A stretch of DNA of 64,000 bases from Syntrophotalea acetylenivorans (lineage in GTDB: Bacteria > Desulfobacterota > Desulfuromonadia > Desulfuromonadales > Syntrophotaleaceae): NCBI RefSeq assembly GCF_001887775.1, contig NZ_CP015519.1, positions 2,766,001 to 2,830,000 on the forward strand, written 5' to 3'. Within the stretch, counting starts at the first letter, position 1; each line of letters starts with the position of its first letter. Shown one piece after another: positions 1-8,113 of the stretch. Both the position numbers and the translations under genes were made by a program. Under the pieces are notes generated by a model. That model was given only the letters and a program-made list of their open reading frames with translations, ran no database searches and was not told where the DNA came from.

Positions 1-317
1 GCAGTCATCACATAGGCCACCGAAAGGGCTGCCGGCCAGTCAGGCTGCAGCCCGGCAAGGGCCGAGAGAGCCACGACCTGCAAGGCCAGACCGGAAAAAA
101 GGGTGACCTTCAGCCCAAAATGGATGCCGATCCAGCCGCCTACCAGGTTGGTGACCACCCCGCAGAGCTCGTAGAGCAGAAACAGCAGGGCGATTTGCAT
201 GGCGCTGTAACCCAGAGCATGGAAGTGCAGCAGCACCAACATGCGCAAAGCGCCATCAGTAAGGGTGAACCCCCAATAGGCACCCGTTACCAAACTATAG
301 TTGCGGAGGGCCGTCAT
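1..317 (-). CDS. arsJ: ArsJ, organoarsenical efflux MFS transporter (N-terminal part; cut by window edge)
   Basis: Only the first ~105 codons lie in the window; the gene runs off the left edge. The minus-strand reading starts [20 protein letters not shown] and continues with [17 protein letters not shown] and TNLVGGWIG, the hallmark N-terminal helices of ArsJ. ArsJ is an inner-membrane MFS permease that exports 1-arseno-3-phosphoglycerate, the unstable product made when GAPDH uses arsenate instead of phosphate. The ATG overlaps the stop of the upstream GAPDH gene (ATGA), so the two are translationally coupled. Pairing with GAPDH is the diagnostic context for ArsJ. What is seen is the sequence match and overlap; the function is family knowledge. 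Confidence 0.9.
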   Translation of the reverse strand, partial: MTALRNYSLVTGAYWGFTLTDGALRMLVLLHFHALGYSAMQIALLFLLYELCGVVTNLVGGWIGIHFGLKVTLFSGLALQVVALSALAGLQPDWPAALSVAYVMT

Positions 318-1324
318 TTTAATGTGTTGGCCACCTTGCGGCACAGCTCCATCATGCGGTGGGCGTAGCCCATTTCATTATCGTACCAGATGTAGAGTTT
401 GAGTTGCGTGTCGTTGACCACCATGGTGCTCAGAGCGTCGACGATGGCCGAACGGGGGTCGCTTTTAAAGTCGATGGAGACCAGGGGGCGATACTCGATG
501 CCGAGAATCCCTTTCAGGTAAGAGTCCGCCGCGTCTTGAAACAGATCATTGACCTCTTCGGCGGTGACCGGTCGCTGCATTTCGAAGACGGCGTCGGTGA
601 TCGATCCGGTGAGCAGCGGGACGCGCACTGCATGACCATTCAGTTTGCCTTTTAGTTCAGGATAAATATAGGTTATGGCGGTGGCCGATCCGGTGCTGGT
701 AGGGATCAGGGACATGCTCGCAGCCCGCGCTCGGCGAAGATCTTTGTGGGGGGCGTCAACCACGATCTGGGTGTTGGTCATGTCATGAATGGTGGTAATG
801 ACGCCGTGACTTATACCGACCTGCTCATGCAGCACCTTGACCACCGGTGCCAGACAGTTGGTGGTGCAAGAGGCGGCGGTGAGCAGATGGTGTTGTTGCG
901 GGTCGTAAAGATGGTCGTTGACGCCCATGACGATATTCAACGCTCCTTCTTTGACCGGCGCTGCAACGATGACTTTCTGTGCGCCTTTGTCGAAGTAGGG
1001 CTGCAGCAGTTGCGGGGTGCGGAACTGACCCGACGATTCGATAACCACATCGACTCCGTAGTCGGCCCAGGGGACCTCGCCGGGGGTCGACTTTTCGCTG
1101 AAGCTGATGGGCTGACCGTCGATGCACAGCCCATTGTCGGTGACATCTATCTCATGCGGCCAGCGGCCATGTACCGAATCGAATTCCAGCAGGTGAGCGG
1201 CTGCTTCGGCGCCACCGGCAATTTCGTTGATATGGACGATTTCCAACTCGGGCCAGTCCCAGGCCGCGCGCAGGGCCAGCCGACCCATGCGGCCAAAGCC
1301 GTTAATGCCGATGCGAATGCTCAT
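314..1324 (-). CDS. gapdh: ArsJ-associated glyceraldehyde-3-phosphate dehydrogenase
   Basis: A complete 336-residue GAPDH. The Rossmann motif [10 protein letters not shown] is at residues 6-15 and the catalytic motif [10 protein letters not shown] has the active Cys at about 153. Length is normal for the family. It overlaps arsJ by 4 bp, which marks it as the dedicated GAPDH of the arsenate resistance pathway: it forms 1-arseno-3-phosphoglycerate from glyceraldehyde-3-phosphate and arsenate, and ArsJ exports the product. It follows a good sigma-70 promoter with an embedded dyad (1400-1428), so arsenic-responsive repression is likely, although no arsR lies in the window. A housekeeping GAPDH would more often sit beside pgk; that alternative is unlikely here. 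Confidence 0.93.
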   Translation of the reverse strand: MSIRIGINGFGRMGRLALRAAWDWPELEIVHINEIAGGAEAAAHLLEFDSVHGRWPHEIDVTDNGLCIDGQPISFSEKSTPGEVPWADYGVDVVIESSGQFRTPQLLQPYFDKGAQKVIVAAPVKEGALNIVMGVNDHLYDPQQHHLLTAASCTTNCLAPVVKVLHEQVGISHGVITTIHDMTNTQIVVDAPHKDLRRARAASMSLIPTSTGSATAITYIYPELKGKLNGHAVRVPLLTGSITDAVFEMQRPVTAEEVNDLFQDAADSYLKGILGIEYRPLVSIDFKSDPRSAIVDALSTMVVNDTQLKLYIWYDNEMGYAHRMMELCRKVANTLK

Positions 1325-1399
1325 GATGAAGTTCTCCTGAACTGTAAGATTGTCTGGATGAGCCCCTTGCGGAGGTGCAGGTCCGATGATGAGAAATTG

Positions 1400-1428
1400 A
1401 ATTTATCCGCGTAAGCGGATATTGTCAA
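1400..1428 (-). promoter_or_regulatory. Sigma-70 promoter of gapdh-arsJ with an operator-like dyad in the spacer
   Basis: On the minus strand, TTGACA (1428-1423) and TAAATT (1405-1400) are separated by exactly 17 bp. The spacer holds the inverted repeat ATCCGC-GTAA-GCGGAT (1405-1420; 7-bp arms if 1404 and 1421 are included). A dimeric repressor bound there would block RNA polymerase. ArsR-family repressors are the expected regulators of arsJ operons; which protein binds here is inference. Confidence 0.72.
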
Positions 1429-1583
1429 ACTGGAATCATTGCGGAAGTCCTCTGCATGAAGAGAGCTGTTGCTCTTTATTAAAAAGCTTGCTTTTTGCCA
1501 GTTACCCGTGATAGAAGGGCCTTACTTAAAGAAGGTTGTGTAGTTTTTCGTTGCCGAACAGATTGATCGTCAGTCAGTTTTTG

Positions 1584-1620
1584 GAGCCGCGCAGACCTTA
1601 AGGAATGAGCGGCTCTTTTT
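1584..1620 (+). promoter_or_regulatory. Terminator-like hairpin in the leader of the first csp gene
   Basis: GAGCCGC (1584-1590) pairs with GCGGCTC (1609-1615) across an 18-nt loop, followed at once by TTTTT. It lies about 70 bp upstream of the csp start. It could be an attenuator in a long cold-shock leader, or end an upstream short transcript. A second small hairpin, AAAAAGC-TT-GCTTTTT, is at 1481-1496. Confidence 0.45.
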
Positions 1621-1690
1621 GGTGCAAGCGGAAATAACGCACAACAATCAACATGTTCCCAGTTGGGAACCAAAAGAAAGAAGAACAAAA

Positions 1691-1891
1691 ATGGTACAAG
1701 GAACTGTAAAGTGGTTTAATGACGCCAAGGGATTCGGTTTTATCGAGCAGGACAACGGCCCCGACGTTTTCGTTCACTTCTCCGCTATCGAAGGCGATGG
1801 ATTCAAATCCCTTGCTGAAGGTGACCGGGTTGAATTTGAAGTGACTGAAGGCCAGAAAGGTCCCCAGTCCGCCAACGTCCGTAAGATCTAA
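1691..1891 (+). CDS. csp: Cold-shock protein, CspA family
   Basis: A 66-residue single-stranded nucleic acid binding protein (one OB-fold cold-shock domain), acting as an RNA chaperone in the cytoplasm. RNP1 (KGFGFI) and RNP2 (VFVHF) are both present. The start chosen is the ATG at 1691 (MVQGTVKWF), which gives the standard family length. An upstream in-frame extension from 1619 lacks similarity and lies in the leader. The gene is monocistronic, with hairpins before and after it. A close paralogue is at 29606. Confidence 0.95.
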   Translation: MVQGTVKWFNDAKGFGFIEQDNGPDVFVHFSAIEGDGFKSLAEGDRVEFEVTEGQKGPQSANVRKI

Positions 1892-2002
1892 TAGCGGCCG
1901 AATCCGGCTTTTTATTTAGATCTAAACCCCGCCTGTTCTTTAGGGATCAGGCAGGGCACAGTTAGTGAGTTTACCGTATCGTCGGCAAGCTTCAGTACTG
2001 GC

Positions 2003-2040
2003 AAGCCCCGCTTCTAAGGAAGCGGGGCTTTTGTTTTTTG
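2003..2040 (+). terminator. Rho-independent terminator between csp and the cysteine desulfurase gene
   Basis: Perfect stem: AAGCCCCGCTTC (2003/2004-2014), loop TAAG, GAAGCGGGGCTT (2019-2030), then TTGTTTTTT. A weaker hairpin, GCCG-AATC-CGGC followed by T residues, lies just after the csp stop at about 1895-1916. Confidence 0.85.
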
Positions 2041-2099
2041 AACATATGCACGCTGATTGAAAAATGATCAGCAAGTTTGCAGGGTTTAGCTGTTCGCTC

Positions 2100-3245
2100 T
2101 TAAGGTTGGCCAACCTGATCAATTAGTGCGGCTAGCAGGGTTTCGATGTCTCGTTCGGTGTTGAACCAACCGGGGCTGATGCGCACCGTGCCCTGGGGAA
2201 AGGTTCCGAGACTGCGATGGGCCTCGGGGGCGCAGTGCAGGCCGGCGCGGGTGCAGATATCGTAGTCGCGATCAAGGGCGAAAGCAATAGCGGCAGGATC
2301 CTGGCCGGTGATCGTGAAGGACAGGGCAGCTCCCTGGCGGTCCATAGTGGCGGCGCCGTGGACGCATAGGCCGGTAATGGACGACAGTTCCCGGCGCAGG
2401 ATTTTGACCAGGGCCAGTTCGTGCCTGCGAATGGTGTCAAGGCCGGTTTCCAACAGGAACTCAATGCCGGCTTTCAGGCCGGCCAGGCCCGGGGTGTTGG
2501 CGGTGCCGCTTTCGAGGCCTTCTGGAAGTTGTTCCGGTGGCAGGGGCAAAGTGGAGTCGCCTCCGGTGCCGCCGACCATCAGCGGCCGCAGCTGCAGGCC
2601 ATCTCGTACATAGAGTAGTCCGGTGCCGGGGGGACCGAACAGTCCCTTGTGGCCGGGCACGGCGAGCAGGTCGATGGCCATCGCCTCGACGTCGAGATCG
2701 AACAGGCCGGCGCTCTGTGCCCCATCGACCAGCAGCAGAATGCCCTGTTGCCGGCACCAGGGCCCTATTTCTTCGACGGCCTGGCGGGTGCCGCTGACGT
2801 TGGAACAGTGACCGATCACCAGCAGCCTTGTTTCACGCGTACAGGCATTCTTAAGCTTTGCCGGTTCGACGAAGCCGTCAGCATTGGCGGAAGCCTTGAT
2901 CACCTCAACGCCATTGCGGCGCAGTTGCTCGAGGGGACGCAACACGGCATTGTGTTCCATGGTGGTGGTTACCACCCGGTCGCCGGGGTTAAGTAGGCCC
3001 AAAAGAGCCAGATTGAGAGATTCGGTAGCGGAGGCGGTAAACACGATGCGCGAAGAATCGCTTATCCCGAACAGCTTGGCAGCCGCCAGACGAGTTTCAA
3101 ACAACAGCCTGCTCGCATCAATGGCGGCCCGATAGCTTCCCCGCCCCGGGCTGGCGCCAAGTTCCCGCAGAGTCTGGTCTGCGGCCAGGTAGACCGCCTC
3201 GGGCTTTGGATGAGAGGTGGCAGCGTTGTCGAGGTAGATGGTCAT
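2100..3245 (-). CDS. Cysteine desulfurase family protein (aminotransferase class V, TIGR01977-like)
   Basis: A 381-residue PLP enzyme of the NifS/SufS superfamily. The PLP lysine is in VPGHKGLFGPPGTG (K at about 200), with DGAQSAG upstream for PLP binding and HCSNVSGT in the substrate site. A Cys in RAGLHCAPEAHR near residue 345 fits the mobile catalytic cysteine. The expected reaction is cysteine to alanine with a protein persulfide (or selenocysteine to selenide). It follows a DUF3343 gene by 11 bp and nadA further upstream, as one minus-strand operon. The DUF3343 partner suggests sulfur or selenium delivery rather than general Fe-S assembly; that is inference. Confidence 0.85.
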   Translation of the reverse strand: MTIYLDNAATSHPKPEAVYLAADQTLRELGASPGRGSYRAAIDASRLLFETRLAAAKLFGISDSSRIVFTASATESLNLALLGLLNPGDRVVTTTMEHNAVLRPLEQLRRNGVEVIKASANADGFVEPAKLKNACTRETRLLVIGHCSNVSGTRQAVEEIGPWCRQQGILLLVDGAQSAGLFDLDVEAMAIDLLAVPGHKGLFGPPGTGLLYVRDGLQLRPLMVGGTGGDSTLPLPPEQLPEGLESGTANTPGLAGLKAGIEFLLETGLDTIRRHELALVKILRRELSSITGLCVHGAATMDRQGAALSFTITGQDPAAIAFALDRDYDICTRAGLHCAPEAHRSLGTFPQGTVRISPGWFNTERDIETLLAALIDQVGQP

Positions 3246-3256
3246 AGCGGCAGTAT

Positions 3257-3508
3257 TTAGAGTTTGCGGAAACCAGCTCCATCGCGGACGAAAAGTTCAG
3301 CGGGCGTCAAATCTGCATCGGATAAAATACTTCCGATTTCAAGGGCCAGTTCCGGCGCAAAGCGAATGGCCAGGCCGCAAGCCGAGCTTAATTCACTGGG
3401 GGCGGGAATAAGAAGAAAATCGACAGATTGCTCCTTAAGTATTTTTTCCGCCGCCAAAACCTTATGTATGGAGTGAAAAAGGGCAACGTAGTCCTGTTCC
3501 CGAATCAT
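3257..3508 (-). CDS. DUF3343 small protein, putative Se/S carrier
   Basis: An 83-residue protein with the DUF3343 layout: N-terminal YVALFHSIHKVLAAEKIL, then FLLIPAPSELSSACGLAIRF, where one Cys precedes GLAIRF. Family members are small, ferredoxin-fold-like proteins proposed to carry activated sulfur or selenium, and often sit beside cysteine desulfurase-like or selenium genes. Here the gene lies between nadA and a desulfurase. The start ATG has an AAGGA Shine-Dalgarno overlapping the nadA end. The carrier role is a proposal; the family match is good. Confidence 0.8.
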   Translation of the reverse strand: MIREQDYVALFHSIHKVLAAEKILKEQSVDFLLIPAPSELSSACGLAIRFAPELALEIGSILSDADLTPAELFVRDGAGFRKL

Positions 3509-3516
3509 TGTTTCCT

Positions 3517-4434
3517 TCAGTCTCTGGGTACGTCCAGCATACGGTCGAGCGAGGTCTTGGCCCGCGTGCGAATCTCTTCCGGTACGGTGATCACCGGCGT
3601 AAGGGTTTTGAGGCTGGCGTGCAGGTCCTCAAGCGAGATCAATTTCATATTGGGACAGATCAGTGCCTCGCTGGCCAGAATGAATTCCTTATCCGGGTTT
3701 TCCTTGCGCATGCGGTAGAGGATACCCATTTCTGTGCCGATGATGAACTTTTTCGAGGGGAAAGTGTTTACATACTCGTACATGCCGCTGGTTGAACAGA
3801 TATGGTCGGCCAGTTCCAGTACCTCGGGGCTGCACTCGGGATGAGCGATAAAGGGTGCATCGGGGTGTTCGGCCTTGGCCTTCTTGACATCTTCTACCAG
3901 CAGATTTTCGTGGCTGGGGCAGAACCCCTGCCAGAGATGGAAAGTTTTTTCCGGAACGAAAGAGGCCACATAGCGTCCCAGGTTACGGTCGGGAGCGAAG
4001 ATGATTTCCTTGGCGTCCAAGGACTTGACCACCTTGACCGCGTTGGCGCTGGTGCAGCAGATGTCTGTTTCGGCCTTGGTCGCCGCGGTACTGTTGACGT
4101 AGCTCACTACGGTGGCGTCGGGAAAGCGCTGCTTCATCTTCCTCAGCCCTTCGGCGGTGATCATGTCCGCCATGGGGCAGCCGGCGTCGGCACGGGGCAG
4201 CAATACGGTTTTGTCGGGGGCAAGGATGGCAGCGCTTTCGGCCATAAAATGGACGCCGCAGAAGACTATGACATCTTTGTCGGTGCGGGCGGCTTCCATG
4301 GACAACCCCAGGGAGTCGCCGGTAATGTCGGCGATTTCCTGGATTTCATCCCGTTGGTAGTTGTGGGCCAGGATCAGAGCGTTGCGTTCGGCCGCCAGTT
4401 GACGGATTTCTTGTTTGAGGGTTTCCTGATTCAT
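3517..4434 (-). CDS. nadA: Quinolinate synthase NadA
   Basis: About 305 residues. NadA condenses iminoaspartate with dihydroxyacetone phosphate to quinolinate in de novo NAD synthesis and holds an oxygen-sensitive [4Fe-4S] cluster. The sequence shows [12 protein letters not shown] near the N-terminus, [47 protein letters not shown] and [10 protein letters not shown]; cysteines in these motifs are the expected ligands. I chose the ATG at 4434; a TTG three codons upstream (4443) is possible because an AGGGGA sits nearer to it. First gene of the nadA, DUF3343, desulfurase operon. nadB and nadC are not in the window. Confidence 0.93.
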   Translation of the reverse strand: MNQETLKQEIRQLAAERNALILAHNYQRDEIQEIADITGDSLGLSMEAARTDKDVIVFCGVHFMAESAAILAPDKTVLLPRADAGCPMADMITAEGLRKMKQRFPDATVVSYVNSTAATKAETDICCTSANAVKVVKSLDAKEIIFAPDRNLGRYVASFVPEKTFHLWQGFCPSHENLLVEDVKKAKAEHPDAPFIAHPECSPEVLELADHICSTSGMYEYVNTFPSKKFIIGTEMGILYRMRKENPDKEFILASEALICPNMKLISLEDLHASLKTLTPVITVPEEIRTRAKTSLDRMLDVPRD

Positions 4435-4690
4435 CGCGTACAATATCCCCTGTTGCGGTTAGGTTGTTTGGGTTTCCAGTTTTTATTATAAAAGCCGCTT
4501 GACGTTATGAGTGCACTATTGATTTTTCTATTTCCGACAAAATTTGTCAAGTATGAAATGGTGAACGGGCTTCCTGCCGCCCCTTGTCGTATGATGATTG
4601 TCTGTTGCGGCAAAGGTCTGTATACTTCGGACGGAGCCTTGGAATGGGCTATTTAGTGCAGTTACAGTTAGCAACGAAGGGAATGCAGGG

Positions 4691-5011
4691 ATGAATATAT
4701 CGGATCGTTACCGAGAATTGACCGATGATGTGCAATTACTGTTGGATTCTCCAGTGGATGCTTCCGGCGATGAGGTGCTGAAAGCCCAGCGAATCATCGA
4801 ACAGGCCGCCCAGGAGATGGAGGAGCTGGAAGAGTTGGTCGGCGAGATTCCGCAGATGAAGTTGGAGTCCAAACTGACCCCGGTGTTGTTGAAAAGCCAC
4901 AGCCAACTTGACCGGGCTCGGCTGTTGCTGGTAGAGCAGGGAGCCGAGGACCGCGCGGCGGCTGTTTGGGAGCTGGAGCAGAAGATTTATCGTTTGCTCA
5001 ATGCCCTCTAG
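4691..5011 (+). CDS. Hypothetical coiled-coil protein
   Basis: A 106-residue, strongly acidic, probably all-helical cytoplasmic protein with no signal peptide or membrane segment. The stretch QAAQEMEELEELVGEIP is typical coiled coil. The ATG at 4691 is preceded by GCAGGG; an in-frame extension from 4598 has no ribosome site and is dropped. No family recognised. It stands alone between the divergent nadA operon and a small HTH gene. Confidence 0.65.
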   Translation: MNISDRYRELTDDVQLLLDSPVDASGDEVLKAQRIIEQAAQEMEELEELVGEIPQMKLESKLTPVLLKSHSQLDRARLLLVEQGAEDRAAAVWELEQKIYRLLNAL

Positions 5012-5127
5012 GCGGTGGGGCTGTCGCCTCTGTGACCTTGCATGGTGGGCAATCTTGTTTAGAGTTGTAACAGGGATGATATTACTCTATTAACAAGGCC
5101 AATCAGGTCTCGAAAGGAGGCGTATCC

Positions 5128-5313
5128 ATGTCGCTGGGAAAAACCTGGTTTACTCCGAAAGAGGCGGCGTCCATGTTCGGCATCGATGAAAAGCTGATTC
5201 TTGAATGGGTCGAGGAAGGTCTGGTGCGCTGCGAAAGGCTTGAGGGCAAGGTTGCGCAGGTCAATCTCGATGATCTTAAGCTGGAGGTCGAGGCCTTTCT
5301 CAAAAGCTCCTGA
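5128..5313 (+). CDS. Small MerR/excisionase-like helix-turn-helix protein
   Basis: A 61-residue protein. WFTPKEAASMFGIDEKLILEW reads as a winged HTH of the MerR/Xis type (helix, turn, recognition helix), followed by GLVRCERLEGKVAQVNLDDL, the wing. There is no effector domain. The ribosome site is excellent (AAAGGAGG about 7 bases before the ATG) and a strong terminator follows, so it is a real single-gene unit. It may be a DNA-binding regulator or adaptor; the target is unknown. Confidence 0.75.
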   Translation: MSLGKTWFTPKEAASMFGIDEKLILEWVEEGLVRCERLEGKVAQVNLDDLKLEVEAFLKSS

Positions 5314-5347
5314 GGATGGAAGAAGGTTTTATCAGGTCGTAGAATGA

Positions 5348-5385
5348 CCAATGCGCCCGGCTTTAGCCGGGCGCATTGGTTTTTG
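5348..5385 (+). terminator. Bidirectional terminator between the small HTH gene and aroF
   Basis: Long perfect stem, with arms CCAATGCGCCCGGCT (5348-5362) and its complement (5365-5379), followed by TTTTTG. It serves the small HTH gene and touches the end of the convergent DAHP synthase gene. Confidence 0.85.
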
Positions 5386-6453
5386 TTAGGCGATAGGGCG
5401 ACCGCCCATCTTTTTCAAGCTGGCATGGGCCTGGCGAAGCAGGCGTTCGGTGTCCGGCCAGTCGATGCACTTGTCGGTGACGGACATTCCGTACTGCAAC
5501 TCGTCGATATCGTCCTTTAACGGCTGATTGCCCGCTTCGATGTTACTCTCCACCATCAGGGAGTTTATGGAGCGATTGCCCTGGGATATTTGCTCGATAA
5601 CGTTGTTCAGCACTTCTTCCTGACGGGCATGATCTTTATAGGAATTGGCGTGGCTGCAGTCGACCATTATGGATGGTTGCAGGCCGGCCTTAGATAGCAG
5701 GGCTTCGGCATGGGCAATGCTTTCGGCATCGTAGTTGGGCTTGCCGCCACCTCCGCGCAGGACCATGTGCCCGTCGGGGTTGCCGCAAGTCTCGACGATG
5801 GCGGTGCGCCCTTCGCGGTCGATGCCGAGGAAATTGTGGGAGTGAGTCGCAGCATCAATGGCATGAACGGCGATCAGCAGATTGCCATCCGTGCCGTTTT
5901 TGAATCCGATGGGAAAAGACAGTCCGCTGGCCATTTCCCGGTGAGGTTGGGATTCGGTGGTGCGAGCACCGATCGCGCCCCAGCTGACCATGTCGGACAG
6001 GTATTGCACGGTGATCGGATCGAGCATTTCGCAGGCGATGGGCAAGCCAAGGTTTGTCACTGTGCAGAGCAGATTGCGGGCTACACCGAGGCCCTTGGAT
6101 ATCTGATGGGAGCCGTTGAGATCAGGGTCATTGATCAGCCCTTTCCAGCCGATGGTGGTACGGGGCTTTTCAAAATAGACGCGCATCACCAGCAGCAGCT
6201 GGTCGGATAGCTCCTGATTCAGTTTTGCCAGGCGCCGGGCGTAATCGATGGCGGCCTGAGGATCATGAATCGAACACGGGCCGACGACGACCATCAAGCG
6301 GCTGTCGTGATTATGAATGATATCCTTGACCTGTTGTCGCGACTGGGTCACAAATTCTGCGGCCTGCTCCGACAGGGGAAAAACCTGCTTCAGGTCGGTA
6401 GGAGCGATGATCGGGGTCATGGAGCGGACATTTAAGTTGGTCGTGCGCTTCAT
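5386..6453 (-). CDS. aroF: 3-deoxy-7-phosphoheptulonate (DAHP) synthase, class I
   Basis: A 355-residue enzyme of the AroF/AroG/AroH type. It condenses phosphoenolpyruvate and erythrose-4-phosphate, the first step of the shikimate pathway. Motifs visible: VVVGPCSIHDPQAAIDYA, MRVYFEKPRTTIGWKGLIND, LPIACEMLDP, GARTTESQ and MVDCSHANS, which include the metal ligands and PEP-binding residues. Length matches the family. The ATG at 6453 has GAGAGG upstream. Which aromatic amino acid inhibits it cannot be read from the sequence. A sigma-70 promoter is at 6516-6544. Confidence 0.94.
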   Translation of the reverse strand: MKRTTNLNVRSMTPIIAPTDLKQVFPLSEQAAEFVTQSRQQVKDIIHNHDSRLMVVVGPCSIHDPQAAIDYARRLAKLNQELSDQLLLVMRVYFEKPRTTIGWKGLINDPDLNGSHQISKGLGVARNLLCTVTNLGLPIACEMLDPITVQYLSDMVSWGAIGARTTESQPHREMASGLSFPIGFKNGTDGNLLIAVHAIDAATHSHNFLGIDREGRTAIVETCGNPDGHMVLRGGGGKPNYDAESIAHAEALLSKAGLQPSIMVDCSHANSYKDHARQEEVLNNVIEQISQGNRSINSLMVESNIEAGNQPLKDDIDELQYGMSVTDKCIDWPDTERLLRQAHASLKKMGGRPIA

Positions 6454-6515
6454 TGAAGGCCTCTCTGCTGCGGTTGTTGTTTCGATGCCGTATGCAAACG
6501 GCAGATCAAGCAGTC

Positions 6516-6544
6516 ACTTTAGCGATTTTTCAGAAGAAAGTCAA
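6516..6544 (-). promoter_or_regulatory. Sigma-70 promoter of the DAHP synthase gene
   Basis: On the minus strand TTGACT (6544-6539) and TAAAGT (6521-6516) are 17 bp apart, 62 bp before the aroF start. Confidence 0.6.
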
Positions 6545-6576
6545 AGTTTAGCGCCCATCCAAATGTACGGAAAGGT

Positions 6577-6606
6577 TTGACACTGTGCTGCCCGATTCGG
6601 TATAAG
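6577..6606 (+). promoter_or_regulatory. Sigma-70 promoter of the yggT-divIVA operon
   Basis: TTGACA (6577-6582) and TATAAG (6601-6606), 18 bp apart. The transcript would have a leader of about 210 nt containing the dispersed hairpin repeat (6643-6771). Confidence 0.6.
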
Positions 6607-6642
6607 TTGAAGGCTAATTGTTGAATATGACAAACTAAACTT

Positions 6643-6771
6643 GATGGCGTCGCAAAAATTCCGTCCTACGGCGTTAAGGCGTTTTTTCAGGACCTCGACA
6701 TGCTTAGGTGTATGCCTTCGCCCCTGAAAATACATCTGGCCTTGCAGGTCGAAATATTTGCTTAGCCATTC
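6643..6771. repeat. Dispersed imperfect-palindrome repeat, copy A
   Basis: About 129 bp. The ends are mutually inverted: GATGGC..GCAAAAATTCCG on the left matches the reverse complement of CGAAATATTTGCTTAGCCATTC on the right with few differences. The middle also folds (CAGGACCTCGACATGC, loop TTAG, GTGTATGCC..CCCCTGAAAA). Related copies are at 29864-29983 and 44731-44856. No intact ORF spans it. This copy sits in the yggT leader. Confidence 0.8.
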
Positions 6772-6820
6772 TGGAAGTTTTCGAGAGTGTATCAATCTGG
6801 TTGGGAAAGGAGAAAGCATT

Positions 6821-7108
6821 GTGGCGATCCTCAATGATCTTTTGATCGTATTCGGTGAAATGGTTCTGATGCTCTTGCAGATCTATATCTTCATCGTCGT
6901 TGCCCGGGCGGTGATTTCCTGGGTAGGGCCCGATCCCTACAATCCGATTGTGCGCTTTCTCTACAATGCTACCGATCCGGTTTTGCAGCGTATCCGGCGA
7001 GTTTTGCCCCTGCAGTTCAGCGGTGTCGATCTTTCCCCTATGGCCCTGCTGTTTGCCCTCTTTTTTATTCAGAACCTGATCCGGCGTTTGCTGTTGCGCC
7101 TCGGCTGA
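6821..7108 (+). CDS. yggT: YggT family membrane protein
   Basis: A 95-residue integral membrane protein with two hydrophobic helices: FGEMVLMLLQIYIFIVVARA and MALLFALFFIQNLIRRLLL. Between them is the YggT motif SWVGPDPYNPIVRFLYNATDP. YggT proteins affect osmotic tolerance and, in photosynthetic bacteria, nucleoid or division-related organisation. The GTG at 6821 is chosen because AAAGGAG stands 8 bases before it; the longer in-frame reading from 6758 runs into the dispersed repeat. It heads an operon with divIVA and the DUF167 gene, a linkage found in many bacteria. Confidence 0.9.
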   Translation: MAILNDLLIVFGEMVLMLLQIYIFIVVARAVISWVGPDPYNPIVRFLYNATDPVLQRIRRVLPLQFSGVDLSPMALLFALFFIQNLIRRLLLRLG

Positions 7109-7118
7109 GGAGCCCACC

Positions 7119-7667
7119 ATGACTATTACTCCCATCGATATTCAACAGCATCAGTTCAAAACCCGGCCCATCGGTTATGAAAAGAGTGGCGTCGATCACT
7201 ATCTGGAGCAGATCGCCGAGGAACTGGAGAACTACCATCGTCAGGTTCAAGAGCTGAAAGAGGAGCTGGCTCATACCAAAGCGGCTCTGCAGGAGATGCG
7301 GCAGCGGGAAGCTGCGGTTAAAGAGACCCTGCTGACCGCTCAGCAGATCACCGAGGAGATCAAGGCCAACGCTCATAAAGAGGCGGAGATTTCAATGGCC
7401 GAGGCAGAGCTGGAAGCGGAAAGGATTATCTACGACGCTACGAAACGACGTTCGGAGCTGCTGAACGAGATTCAGGAGATTCGCCGACAGAAGGTTTCCT
7501 TCGAGTCGTCTCTACGTGGTCTGGTCGAAGGTCATCTGCGAATGCTCGATATCGAGGCCTTGCCGTCGGAAGAGGGTGCTTCGGTGGCACAAATAAGTTC
7601 TGAAGTCGAGCCGTCGGCTAGAGAAATGTTGCCCGAGCAGAACGATGAGGATTCGCAGGGCCGATGA
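7119..7667 (+). CDS. divIVA: DivIVA domain protein
   Basis: A 182-residue cytoplasmic coiled-coil protein. The N-terminus (MTITPIDIQQHQFKTRPIGY, then EKSGVDHYLEQIAEEL) is the DivIVA membrane-curvature binding domain, followed by a long helix from about residue 35 to 145. The C-terminal ~30 residues are acidic and low complexity. DivIVA proteins mark poles and septa in Gram-positives; Gram-negative homologues such as this one are less studied. It overlaps the next gene by ATGA. Confidence 0.9.
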   Translation: MTITPIDIQQHQFKTRPIGYEKSGVDHYLEQIAEELENYHRQVQELKEELAHTKAALQEMRQREAAVKETLLTAQQITEEIKANAHKEAEISMAEAELEAERIIYDATKRRSELLNEIQEIRRQKVSFESSLRGLVEGHLRMLDIEALPSEEGASVAQISSEVEPSAREMLPEQNDEDSQGR

Positions 7668-7954
7668 GTCCCTATCTGCAAGGCTGTGAGGATGGTGTCG
7701 TCATCAGCATCTATGTGCAGCCGCGAGCCAGCAAAAACGAAGTGGTCGGTTTGCTGGGTGAAGAACTTAAATTACGCCTTACCTCGCCTCCCGTAGAAGG
7801 AGCGGCAAACAAGCTGTGCCGTGAATTTCTAGCCAAGCTACTGGGGGTGGCCAAGGGTCAGGTCAGTCTGGTGTCTGGCGAAAAATCCCGTCATAAACGG
7901 CTCCTGGTCCGAGGCCTCACTTCGGACCGGGCCCGTCATATCCTGGAAGGTTGA
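7664..7954 (+). CDS. DUF167 (YggU) family protein
   Basis: A 96-residue protein with the DUF167 core: YVQPRASKNEVVGLLGEELKL, then SPPVEGAANKLCREFLAKLLG and LVSGEKSRHKRLLVRG. Its molecular function is not known. It overlaps divIVA by 4 bp (translational coupling) and ends the yggT-divIVA unit. The start ATG is fixed by the overlap. Confidence 0.9.
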   Translation: MSPYLQGCEDGVVISIYVQPRASKNEVVGLLGEELKLRLTSPPVEGAANKLCREFLAKLLGVAKGQVSLVSGEKSRHKRLLVRGLTSDRARHILEG

Positions 7955-8113
7955 TCTTTTTAGATACTTCCTTCCCGTCCCTCTCCTCTGGTCCCAGTCC
8001 TTCCTGCTCTCCGATGATTTCTGACCTGTGTTTGTCTGTTCCTTATCTCTAAGGTAAAATTTTAAAAAGCTGAATTAACGAGAAGAGAGAACTTTCTCGC
8101 CCGAGGTGGTGCC

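Noticed and set aside
746..1414. Long plus-strand reading frame of 222 codons
   Set aside because: It is the reverse-strand shadow of the GAPDH gene and has no ribosome site or protein-like motifs.
6541..6834. Short minus-strand frames across the repeat at 6.7 kb
   Set aside because: They arise from the dispersed repeat; the diverged copies do not keep the frame.
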